From Papilionanthe hookeriana x Papilionanthe teres (lineage: Eukaryota; Streptophyta; Magnoliopsida; Asparagales; Orchidaceae): a stretch of 64,000 nucleotides of DNA. This document shows, in pieces, positions 21,611 through 32,570 of the stretch. The notes beneath the pieces are model-generated. The model was not told where the DNA came from, ran no database searches, and saw only the letters and a list, made by a program, of their open reading frames with translations. The DNA is taken from assembly GCA_022702705.1 (NCBI GenBank), contig CM040422.1, forward strand, positions 39,641,270-39,705,269, written 5' to 3'. Both the position numbers and the translations under genes were made by a program. Numbering within the stretch: position 1 is the first letter of the stretch; every line of letters begins with the position of its first letter.

Positions 21611-23083
21611 TCACAGCTCGTAAGGCCAGAGGCTCTCTAGCTCTGGGTCTGGCTGGAAATGGTAAGGTGCTTTCCTGTCATCCATCCTTCTGAAAGTAAC
21701 TGAGATCTGCTTCATTGGTACTCCCGGTATGCAATGTTTAGCGACATCTGCTCCGTTGCCCTTTAGTATCACGACGGAGCCTACCGGTAAGGGTATCTTT
21801 ACTGGCCCTCAGAACTCACCTGGGCCTGCTATCCAGAGGTCATATTCGAACATGATATTACACTCCTTCAGAAAAGAAACTGTGCAGAAAGGTCTGACAA
21901 AGTCGTGGTGATTTATGTGCGGGGGTATGCAATCACCCTTCTTGTAAATGTTAATGATTCAACTGTTGGGTATGCAATCTGCTGGCAGTACCCTCCATGT
22001 TATCATTCTCTTTACCATCCTTTTGATGACTAATGGTATTGGATCTACCTTGCCATGACGGAGTATCCCCGGTGGGTTTCCCTTCCTGTCTTCTGCGAAG
22101 TTGCAGCAGCATCCACATTGTATTGTAATTCTCGATTTCCCTAGCATCCATCTCCGGGGTTCCGAGTAAGTGTTTTCTCTTAGGCGGCCTGCTCGACCCA
22201 TTCTTTTAAAATCCCGGATGCAGTCCACGATTTGTTATTGTTCGTATTTTGAGAACATGTCTGTATGTAGCTTGAGGCCTTCTAGTATATTGATCCTCCT
22301 GCCTCTGATTCTCTCGAAGTATTCAAAAGTTTTCTTCTCGACATTCTGCATTCTTTCTAGCTCGTATTCTGGAATAATCTGCAAATGGCGAGGCCTGGTG
22401 ATGTACTGTGGGATATATGGCTCAATCCCTTCGCGTTCTCCTGCATACCTCGGCTCCTCGGGGATGGTTTTCGTCGGGACATCCTCCGGGGTTGCTTCTG
22501 CAACAAAGTCATGCATTACTGGTGACTTTATCTGGTGGCGTGGTAGCCTTCCTTCTTTTGATCTTCTTGAGATTTCCCTTGTCTCTTCTGTTATCCTCGA
22601 AGCTGGCCTCCTTTCTTCAGGTTCCTGGCGAACCGGTATTCTTGAAGTATATGCACTGGTAGTAGCGACTGTCTCGTTGCACTGATCCGCTGCTAGTTTA
22701 GTTAACATCTTGCGGATACGGCGATTTTTATTTCTTCGCTGAGTTGCTGTGAGAGTAGCTCTTCATACTTCCTGAATCTCTGTGGGCGCGACGCTGACAA
22801 GCTTTCCCTCTGCTGTAGAGACTACAGACTTGATTCTCTTATCATCCTCAGTGTTTGCTTTCCTTTTCTTGCTGCCGGGTTGGTGGCTTGGGCCACCCAC
22901 TTTCATTTCTGTCTGACTGGGCAATTCCTCTCAGTCGGGATCCAGATCACCTTCCTCGTATTGCGGGTCCGCCGGTGCGAAGTACGAGTCAATATCTATT
23001 ATCGCTCCATCTTTCACCCTCTTTTCGTCGAGTGCAAGGCTTACGCCATTTCTAAAGTTCAGGACCAACCGCCCATTCGACAT
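21611..23083 (-). pseudogene. Element D ORF3: AlkB-like (ALKBH9/10-type) dioxygenase domain
   Basis: One 491-codon frame from ATG at 23083 to TGA at 21611, with no indel but stops at codons 51, 107, 283, 375 and 425. Residues 1-280 are charged and probably disordered, with basic clusters (KKRK near 72, RRNKNRRIRK near 115). From about residue 310 it follows plant ALKBH9/ALKBH10 RNA demethylases: QCGCCCNFAEDRKGNPPGIL, VLPADCIPN, IINIYKKGDCIPPHINHHDF, RPFCTVSFLKECNIMF, GNGADVAKHCIP, ISVTFRRMD. The family oxidatively removes methyl groups from RNA (m6A in plants) using Fe(II) and 2-oxoglutarate. The HxD motif is H389-I-N391, so the Asp ligand is Asn; the distal His450 and Arg465 remain, while the first Arg of the R-x-S-x-T-F-R motif is Gln459. 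It lies downstream of integrase, and B has a diverged copy. Confidence 0.85.
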
Positions 23084-23087
23084 TTCC

Positions 23088-23112
23088 CTGTGAAAAGACA
23101 AGGAAAAGGATC
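23088..23112 (-). promoter_or_regulatory. 3' splice-site-like tract before ORF3
   Basis: On the minus strand CCTTTTCCTTGTCTTTTCAC is followed by AG, five nt before the ORF3 ATG. This is a good polypyrimidine tract plus CAG acceptor. The remaining sequence between integrase and ORF3 (23113-23403) is AT-rich and carries no gene. Confidence 0.5.
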
Positions 23113-23403
23113 AGGGGCTGTACTAAGAACAAGAACATTAAGAAAATGTTTATTAGAGACAGAGTTTTCTTTTGTATTTTTAAATTCAACAGGAATGAAG
23201 TGGGAAAAGATCGGAAAAAAGATTTTGATTTGGAAGAGAGAACAAGGAAAACTTTACTATCATGATTCTATTTATTTTAGCACATTTTTTTTATTATTTT
23301 TTTTGTTATTTTGTTTTGTTTTATTATTTTTGGGTTCGAACCCAGTCATAAGTAATTACTTCACCCGTGCTTCTAGGGATGAAGAATTCATTCCTTCGAA
23401 ACA

Positions 23404-24250
23404 TCAGGTAGCGTAATACATATTTAAGTATCGTCCGTTGATCGGAAGCATATGTCGTTCTCCTTGGCAATTCACTAGCTGGTAGGAGCCTCCCTAGTAG
23501 ACTGCCTCAACCACAAACGGCCCTTCCTAAGTGGGTTCAAATTTTCCTCCTATCTTGCGGTGTGCAAGGATAGGTCTCTTGAGAACGAGAACTAAGTCAC
23601 CAACTTTGAAGGTTCTTGGGTGGACCAGTCTGTCATGGGCTTGAACCATCTTAGCTTGGTATAGTTCTAAATTCGTCGCTGCTGCAAGTCTTCTCCTTCC
23701 GGGCTTTCCAATTCCTCTAGTTGTAATTTGGCATTCTCTTCGTCGTGATTTTGTTTGCAAGCTGCAATTCCGAGTGAAGGAATGCGGACCTCTAAGTGTA
23801 ACATCGCCTCGGACCCATACACCGGAGCGTAAGGTGTAGCTTGAGTAGGAGTTCGAAGGTTGTCCGGTAGGCCCATAAGGCTTCTAATAACTTCTCGTGC
23901 CAATTTCTATTATTATCGTCCAAAGTTTTCTTTAAAATTTGAACGAGAGTTTTATTAAAAGCCTCAGCTAGGCCGTTTGCTCTTGGATAGTAAATTGTTG
24001 AATATCGCCAGTAGATTTCGTGTCTCCTGACAAAATTGTTGATTTGCGTGCTTCTGAATGCTGATCCATTATCTGAGATGATCCTGCACGGTACTCTAAA
24101 ACGGTAGACAACTTGGTTCTTGAAAAACTGTAGCACGTGGTGTGCTTTCACTTCTCTGCGTGGAACTGCCTCTGCCCACTTGGAAAAGTAATTTGTAGCC
24201 GCAAGAATGAAGCAATGTCCTTTTGAAGATAGTGGTTCTATTGGACCCAC
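23404..24250 (-). pseudogene. Element D integrase, catalytic core remainder and C-terminus
   Basis: This continues the integrase that was cut by element C; the other part is at 44522-44952. Core landmarks: GPIEPLSSKGHCFILAATNY, ISDNGSAF (second catalytic Asp), GLAEAFNKTL (Glu) and EALWAYRTT. After frameshifts it continues with YAPVYGSEAMLHLEVRIPSL and the C-terminal FKVGDLVLVLKRP, then INGRYLNMYYAT and a stop. The protein would join cDNA into the genome. The first catalytic Asp (GTDIVG) lies on the far side of C. Frameshifts near 23670-23900 show decay beyond the insertion. Confidence 0.85.
24246..24250. repeat. Target-site duplication of C, left copy
   Basis: cccac, matching 44522-44526. 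Removing C and one copy restores the integrase reading GTDIVGPIEP across the join. Confidence 0.95.
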
Positions 24251-24254
24251 TGTT

Positions 24255-24275
24255 GACCTCATTTTTGATGAGGTC
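24255..24275 (+). other. Hairpin at the LTR start
   Basis: Perfect 8-bp inverted repeat GACCTCAT / ATGAGGTC with a 5-nt loop, four nt from the LTR terminus. It is present at the start of all four LTRs (also 37469-37489, and on the minus strand near 19763-19783 and 59885-59905). Confidence 0.85.
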
Positions 24276-26521
24276 TTCTCTTCACTCTTTAGTACTTAGG
24301 ATCTAGCCTTAGGCTTTTCCTTTGACTATCTTAGAGGACTAGAGATGGAACCTACCCCTTTAGAAACTCAACCACTTCTTAACTCCTCGCAAACTCCACA
24401 AACTTGATTGTAGGCCCCTAATCACCTAGAGGGTTGAAATCAAATGTGGAAGTTTAAAGGATGAGTTCTTATAGGACTCTTTGGCCTTAGGACTGCCCTG
24501 GGTGGCCTGGTCTGGTGAGGGCTGACTTACACACACACTACACTTATACACTACACTTTCACACATCTCCTAAAACCACACCCATACCCAACTTGACCTC
24601 CTGACTCATGAAGGTGATTCACATGGATGGTCCTTAACCCCTAAGCCCTCGGCTAAGAGGGTTAGGAACAACATAATGAATACACAAAATGAGTCCTCTC
24701 ATGGCTCATATGGGCTTAATATGGCTTCATGGCTCAACCTAAACGATTACATGTCACTAAAATTTGATTAATCTTCATTTTTCAAAATTTCAGTTTTTGG
24801 CCCCCGGGACCCGGACCCTCCTAACCTACCAAAAGCCCTGAATAGCTCAAAATCTCCAAAATTCCTAAATCACCCAAAATTCCTCAAAATTGATCTTAAA
24901 CGTTTCCATACCACTCAAATTGATCATTTACAGCAAAAAATACAAAAAAATTCAAAAATACCCCCAATACCCTCCAAATTACCAAAATGCCTCTCTTGAC
25001 CCAAAAATTCAAAAAAAAATTCCAAAAATTCCCAGAAAATTTCAGAAAATCCCAAATATTCCCAATTTCATTTTGTTCAACTACACCATGGGCTGATTTT
25101 GTCAATTTACCCCACTTTTACCAAAACCCCCAATTTAACCCATTTTAAACCCAAGTGAACCCAATGTCAAACCAAACCTACCCAATTGACCCCAATTTTG
25201 GTCCAATTCAATTCTAAACTTCAATTCAACATCCCAAATGTCAATCTGGACCAAATTCAAGCCCAATTTTATTGACATTTGAATCCAATTTCACTTTTGA
25301 CCTTAAAGACCAATTTTGACCCATGACCCAAACCTAACCCAAACTCACCCAATTCAACTCCAATTAACCCCAAATCTTTTCTAAATCCTCCTTAGCATCC
25401 CCACAAGCAAAACACTAACATGATTTGCCCAAAATTTGGACCCAAATCCCATTCAAATTCAACCCAAAGCTAAAAGGCCCAATTTTGACCTAAACCCAAA
25501 CCTAACCCAAATGAGCCCAAACCCCAAAATCAAAGCCCAACCAAAGTCAAAACCTCTTTGAAACACTCCCATAAACATTTCTCAACATTAATTTTACATC
25601 AATTTCAACCCTAGCCCAACATTGGCCCAAGTTAGCCCACTTTGACCTATATTGGCCCATTCACCTAAAGAGCCCAAATTCAACCCAATTCAAACCCAAA
25701 TCACCCCCAATTTGCTTCAAGTCACTCATGACACATCCATGAGCTAAACCCAACAATTATTTAGCCCAAGACTTTACCAAAATTTCATCCCAAAATCCAT
25801 TTTAATATTCAAAAGCCCATTCCCTTAAACCATTTTAAAAGCCCACATTTACCAAATTTTAAAAGCCCAAAGTCCATTACCAAGCCCACATGAAACCTTT
25901 TCTTCATCATTCCTTTGATAATCCTATTTGACCAAAGTCTTAAACCATCATGAAATCAACCCATTTGTAGCATCATGACAAATCCCATCAATGGAATCCA
26001 AAGTTTTCAAAATTCCAAATAACCCTTTTCCATGCAAGTGAGCCAACCTTTTCCCAAGCCATGAGCAAGCCAAATGAAGTCATGGAGCCATGAATAAGCC
26101 ATATGCAAGCTATGGGGAGCCCTTTCCACCTCACCATGCAACTTATGGCAAGAAGAGGGGAGCCTTTCCTAAGCCTTCACTAAACCTTTTTAACCCCATT
26201 CATGATACACTTTAACCAAAATTGGCCACCTCACCTTGGATGGGGACTTCACCACAAATATGAGGCTGACCCAAATGATCTCACATCAGCCCAAATCAAG
26301 CCTTGGTGAGTGAACCAAGCCAAAACCATGAATTGACCCAAATTGGACCAAAAATGCTCCTTACACCCATGCCATTTAAATCCTTGACTTTACACATGGC
26401 ATAACCCAATTGATTGCACCAAGATCAAGCTCAATCATGTGAGTTTTTCTCAGCAAAAAAAACTTTGGTGAATGAACCAAGCCAACCCTCATGGCCACCC
26501 AAGCTCCACCATAACCTTCCT

Positions 26522-26530
26522 TATTTAAAC
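26522..26530 (+). promoter_or_regulatory. Candidate LTR TATA box (C 5' LTR)
   Basis: TATTTAAAC, 2.27 kb into the LTR; the identical site in the 3' LTR is at 39739-39747. Confidence 0.5.
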
Positions 26531-28789
26531 CCCACCATCATGACCAAGGGGAGGAGATGCAAGATTTACCTTGGGGAGACTATGCCAAATTGTTCCCAAA
26601 GCTTCTCCAAGCATTTCTAAGTTCAATCAAATCATTTCCAATTGAGGCCTCACCTCTTGGACAAAGGTATCAATTTTTTTCTCCTCCAACCGAGCATGTT
26701 TTAATTTTCTGTACTTATTCACATGTTTTAAGTATATCATCACCATATAGATGTGTGCTACTCAATTAGACGATCATTTTAAAAAAAAAATCATTAAATT
26801 TTGTTGAGAATCGAGGGAGATATCAAGGTTTGAAGTTGGACGGTTTTGAGTGAATAGAACAAAGAAAGAGGAGCAGCAGCCGTTCGATCAGGCATGTATC
26901 CCACGGACGGTGCTGATGGAGTTGGACGGCAGCTTTATCCGTGAACAGGCAACCACGCCAGCCAGTAGCAGCGCGACACGTGTCATTTGAGCGGGAAATG
27001 CATTTTTTTGATTTATTTTTGAACCTAAACTTCAAAAACTCATAACTTTTCATAGAAAACTCAAACAAATAAAATAAAAATACCCTCTTGCTCACTGAAA
27101 CGAGGAGAATAATGTGGAAGTGATTTTATATTTATTTGATGCATATTTTATTTTTAATTAATTAAATAGTGTTTTCAATCATTCAATTCTCCATGCATGT
27201 ATACAACTCATCATAGCATGAGACCATAGGAGCTTTTGAAGCCTTTGATCTTGGGAACATTCCCTGAATTTTTTAAGATCATAGGCCATCTCTATAAAGA
27301 GTTATGTATTTTCCAAGTTTATGTCACTGTTTGTGGTATTCTAATTCCAATAATTATCATGTTGTGAAATAAATTCTAAGAAAATTTGGTAATGTTCCTT
27401 AGGACCAGAGGACCCTATGAAAAATATATTTTGAGTTAACTCACTTGAAATGACCCTAATTGGCTTAAACACCCAAAATAGATCCCTAATTAATTAGTGC
27501 TAACCATAAATCAAATTGACTTGAAATCAATTCTCCACTGACCTTTAGGATTAGAGGAACCCACCATAAAAATTTGCGGCCAATTGGACTTGGTTAGCCC
27601 TACTAAATGGGTTGATTAAGCCATTTAGTCAATTTAAACTTTAAAAATTCATAACTTTCAAAATACTTTTTAAAAATTCACCAAATTGTTTTTGAAGCCT
27701 CTCTGATATTAGGGGAATTTAAAAAAATTAAAATTTCAATTTTCTAAAAAAGTTGATTTTTTAATATTATTTTAATATTTTAATAATTAAAAAATAATAA
27801 AAATCACAAAAATAATAAAATTCACCAAAATGTCACATTTTGAATTTTAATCACTTAGAAACAAACCCCATATTTTTCTTAGGTCTATTTAGTGAGATAT
27901 TAAATTTTAAAGCTCTAGGGTAATTTTAAAATTAAAAAAATGTATTTTCTAGCATTTTCACTAAAATAATTATAATAAATCATAGAAAAATCAAAAAATT
28001 GTAAAATTTGATTCTCTGATTTCCTTGATATCAGAGAGATTTTTGAAAAATATAAAATTCATTTTTCAACATTTATTTTATTTTTAAATTAATTAACACC
28101 CCAAAACTTAAAATAATTATAATAAAAATAATTTAATTCAAACAATCACCAAAATTGGTCCAAGTGGTCCTCTGGTCATTAGGAATGTCCCTTAATTTTC
28201 TTAAGGAGAGAAACTTTCCCTTGGTTATGTTATTAAATTTTCCTTGGAAATCTCTATTTTCTACCAAAAATAATTATATAAATAAATTAAATACAGAAAA
28301 ATCACATTTTCTCCTCTCATGTCTTTATTGACATATGAGTGAAGTCACATAAAAATTTCAAGTTCATTTGAGTTCAATTTAGTGAGTTATGAAATTATTA
28401 AGCTTAAAGGGTAAAGTGGTAATTAAAAATTTTAATCCTTAATTAAAACTTTAGGTTTAATAAAAAATTAACAAGTAAAATATTTGATCCTAATCTGATT
28501 TGGATGATTGAAATTTAAATAATTAAAGGGTAGAAACCCATTAAGCAATTTAAAATGATTAAACCTTAATTAAATAATTGATTAAATTTGGAAGAATAAT
28601 AAAATTGGAATTATTAAAATAGGGATATTATTAGGAAGAGATTTATTCTTTAATTTAAAAATCACTAAATTAATTATCTCATTAATATTCAATTCTTAAT
28701 TAAAATGATAACTCAAATTCAAAACATTAAAAGACTTAATCATTAAACTAAAATTAAATTATTAAACTCTTTTAAAAATTTCAATTAAA

Positions 28790-29190
28790 ATTAAAAAATA
28801 AAATTAAATTAAAAATTAAATTAAATTAAGTAAATTAAATTGGATTAAATTAAATTAAATTAAATTAAAATTAAAAGTTGAATTAAATTAAATTAAATTA
28901 AATTAAATTAAATAAACAAATTAAATTAAATTAAATGAATTAAATTAAATTAAATTAAATAAATAAAACCAAATTAAATTAAGTTAAACCAAATTAAAAA
29001 TTAAATTAAATGAATTAAAATTAAATTAAATTAAATTAAATTAAATTAAATCAAATTAAATTAAAATTAAATCAAATCAAATTAATTTAATATAACATCA
29101 AATCAAACTAAATTGAATTAAATTGAATTAAATTAAATTAAAACTCAATTAAATTAAATTAAATTAAATTAAGTTGAATTAAATATAACA
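28790..29190. repeat. TTAAA-rich tract in C 5' LTR
   Basis: Imperfect runs of aaatt/attaaa units, the complement of the tract in D's LTRs; the counterpart in the 3' LTR is at about 42005-42410. Confidence 0.85.
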
Positions 29191-31309
29191 TCACCAAAGA
29201 CATAAAGAATTCAAAATAAATCTAAAATAACTTGAACACTATTCCAAATTTAAACCCATTAATGGAAATTAAACTAAATCACAAACCATTTGAACACCAA
29301 TTTACCCTCAAAAGCTTTAGTTACCATAACTCCTAAACGTAATATTAAATGAAATGTTACTTCACCTATAGGATATTCAAATGTCCTAGTTCATCGAGCA
29401 AGACAACAAAACTTGAATTCCCGGACGATTAATTCATTTGTGTAATTAAATTCATTTGGACTGAAAACAATCCTATCAGTATTGAAAAGATGTTTAAGAT
29501 TCTTCTTAAGCACTTCCTCAATATGATAGAACACTTATAAGAACAATTGAACTTAACTGCTCTTTGATGAAGAAAATCGTCTTCAAACCAAAACACAAGG
29601 AACCTAGATGTCATAGGAAATGACTAGCTATAGGATTAGGAATTTGGTAGAAAACCATAACCCTTCCCTTAGCTTTACCTAGGAACTTGCTTAAATATTC
29701 TAATTGTGTTTTAAGTGCAGCTTGGGATGACGGCAAGAACCTCCAGGTACGCTTTTATTTTATTGCAATTTACTTTCTTGCAATTTACATTATTGCAATT
29801 TCATTAATCGCATCGCACTTACTTTTCTTGCATGATAAACAACTGTTGCATGAAAACCCACACCTTTAGGATAGTCCCTAAAACTGAAACCAAAACTAAG
29901 TTAAAAGTCATTGCAAGATAAAATTCACCGCCACAACATTTCAAAATATAAAACAACTCAAAATTTAATCACAAACAGAACACAAAACTACAATTACAAT
30001 TAAATTAAAACGTCCTGTTGGATGATCGGGAATACCTCGGATGATGTAACCTACGTGTTGCTAACGGGATTTCCCACGGTCTAAATGAAAGTGTGGAACT
30101 CATTCAGTTGAGTTTAGTAAATTCATTTGGACTAAGTGAATCCGATAAAAATAATGATGCCGGAAGGATGGAACCGTGGGATCTTAACCGGTGTCGTTAT
30201 AATCAACTTTAAGATTTGTTTTAATTAAAGTATTGAAAACACTTGGAAATTAATATTTTCTCTAAACCAAAACACTTTTCTCATCCCCTGATTTATGACT
30301 TCTAAAATTGAACCTCTGCAACAACAAGGAGCTCGGAGCATGGTGGGCAGCACGACCATCGTCATCGACAGAAACTCCGAGTCTACTTCAACAAAACTTT
30401 CTTAGAATTAAACAACAAAGCCATAGGATTTCGAGGTAGTTTCCCTAGTGCAACATAAACCCTCAACCTCTTCGTTAGGCATTTGCATTGCAAATTAAGC
30501 CCTAACTGGACTTAGGATTCCGAGGTAGTCGTTTGGGTACGACATAAACCCTCACATCTTCAAGGCTATTTGTATGATTCTATCATATAAATATAAGTCC
30601 TAATTAACTAAAATTGGTAAGATCAAAAAATTAGATAAATATTAGGACTTTCCTAAATTCAAGCCAAACAATAGGATAGTCGGAAAATTACCGAAGTTCG
30701 CTTCGAATCTGTGATTTCTCCTACCTTTCTTCCTTTGAATTCTCAAAACAAAAATGTTTTAAACTTGATCCATTCCTCATTGAAATTTCCAAAATCCAAT
30801 TGTTTGAAAACCTTAAACTTTGAAATTCATGAGAGCAAAACCACTGATCATTATCGAGAGTTTTCTTAAATGATTCCCGTCATTTAAGATGTAATTAACT
30901 ATAGGGGCTTGCCCTTATAGGGAACTTTAAGAACCCAGGTAATATAAACTCGCTTAATTCATTTATATTAAGCGAGGGAACTTGTCGGCTTATAAAATTG
31001 GTTTGCAGACCAAACGGATGTCACAAATCTTCTAGTTTATTTAATCGAGCCCCACCATCAAGCAGTGTGTCTATCCTTAGGGATAGATACACGGTTTGTG
31101 GTGCGATGCTCGTTTGTATAAACTATTTGGGATGTGAGATCGGTTTGTTTTCATATCTTAAAATGTTCAAATTTAAAATTATTTTCAAAATTAAATACTA
31201 CTTTTCAAAATTATTTATTTAAATTAAATTAAAAATTCGCCGACAACTTCTGTTAGGCGACCCCCTTTTCAAAATAAAACACACAACCTAAAAATATGCC
31301 TCCAACTTC

Positions 31310-31327
31310 TGGCGACTCCGCTGGGGA
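31310..31327 (+). other. Primer-binding site of C
   Basis: TGGCGACTCCGCTGGGGA, five nt after the LTR end. The same 18-mer follows D's 5' LTR. This type is, as I recall, that described for Ogre elements (tRNA-Arg primer). Confidence 0.85.
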
Positions 31328-31935
31328 CTAGTTCCTCTCTCCATTTTGATCAGATGGTTTTGCTTTCATAAATCGGAAGTGAGTCCATCCCCTTGTGGAC
31401 CAAACTACCATTCTTTCCATTGGCATACCACATTCATTTCTGTCTTGAACGGGTATAGTCAACACCTTTTGGATTGCGGAGCCATCTGTTTAGACACCTC
31501 TAAACAGAGAGGTTCCGGAATCCTTCCGCCTCGCCAAAATGGGGTGGACCCCCAATAGGTGTGTTAGAATAGGAGCGATCTATTGATGTGATTTCTATGT
31601 GAATTCAACCACCTCTAAATCTCGAACTGGGTCTGATACTTCATTCTTCTTTAGGTTTGACTTGTTGTAAACATCTCAAACTGAAATTCCGCTCTAATAA
31701 CCTTCCAATAAACTCTAAACAAAATAAAATTTTGTTAAAATTTCAATTCAAAATGAAATTCTGAAAACCCATCGAATACACAATAATAAAACAAAATGCA
31801 AAATTTTGAGATAAAAAAAATTTCACATGAATAAATTTTAAAGGATGCCCAGTTTACAGGACAAGTGCGTTAACTTGAGTATTACCGCTGAAATTACAAG
31901 AGATAGGACGTCACTGACTTCTGGGATTTCTTCAA
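31328..31935 (+). other. Element C leader with conserved hairpin
   Basis: An untranslated leader homologous to D's (51911-52438). It contains a perfect inverted repeat at 31486-31507 with 9-bp arms CTGTTTAGA / TCTAAACAG, and at 31545-31563 the segment TGGACCCCCAATAGGTGTG, complementary to the PPT region. No ORF in it is shared with D. Confidence 0.7.
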
Positions 31936-32566
31936 ATGACAGGGACAATGTCTTCACCGAAGTTGATCTTTTCTTTCGCCTCCGGAGTAGAGTTCACCGT
32001 CAGTAGTGATGAGCCGCCCGATCCGTCGATCATCAAGTTTGGACAAGGGTTCAACGATGTTGAAGTTAAGTTTGGGGATGTGGCTATTGAAATAGTGAAG
32101 CCCGAAATGAGCAAGTCCGTTAAGCCTATTGTAATGTTCAACTCTGAAGTCTGTTGAGGAACTTCCCATGCCAAAGAAGGAATGGATTGAAAAGAACTCT
32201 GTTGTCATTACAAGCGTTGGGACGTCTCCTAAAGCTATTTCTGCTCTTACTGTCGGATTCATTACCGCTGTACCAGTCGCCCCGCTGATTAAAGGAAAAG
32301 ATATTCTACATGAGGAAGAGTCAGTTGATGATTGTGTTGTGCCGTCTTCTAAGTTCAAGATTGGGTCTGATTTGAAGTCCGTACAAATGACAAAGGCACA
32401 AGAATGGAAACGCGATCAAGGGATTCCGAAAGTCGAGCGGCCGCAACAGGCACTTGCAACGGTCCGAAGAACGAGTTGTTCCGAGATGAGACTGTACTCG
32501 GATAGGCGAAAGAAAGGTTCCAACAACGTCAGATCGGTTACACAGAAACTACTCCTTCAAGGATGA
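31936..32566 (+). pseudogene. Element C ORF1-like / gag N-terminal region
   Basis: Two adjacent frames. The first (31936-32157) has LIFSFASGVEF...DEPPDPSIIKFGQGFNDVEVKFGDV, which aligns with D's ORF starting at 51910 (LIFSFVNRLDL...IIRFGQGFGDTDIKIPDV). The second (32168-32566) is poorly conserved and ends in a region resembling QRNYSFKDD of gag. Ogre elements have an extra ORF1 of unknown function before gag, and this may be its remnant. It is broken by stops. Confidence 0.55.
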
Positions 32567-32570
32567 TGCC

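Larger units (their letters stand above)
24251..31304 (+). mobile_element. Element C 5' LTR (7054 bp)
   Basis: Starts TGTTGACCTC and ends GCCTCCA, just before the PBS. It nearly matches the 3' LTR along its length; differences seen by eye are scattered substitutions and short changes. It shares most of its sequence, reverse-complemented here, with the LTRs of D, but the GC-rich island (about 26870-27000) differs. The stretch 25130-25900 is the C-rich complement of D's TTGGG-rich region. No genes are supported in it. Confidence 0.95.

Noticed and set aside
22170..22685. 171-aa plus-strand ORF with hydrophobic runs
   Set aside because: It is antisense to ORF3 of D, which has clear family motifs. 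The hydrophobic look comes from the complement of charged codons.
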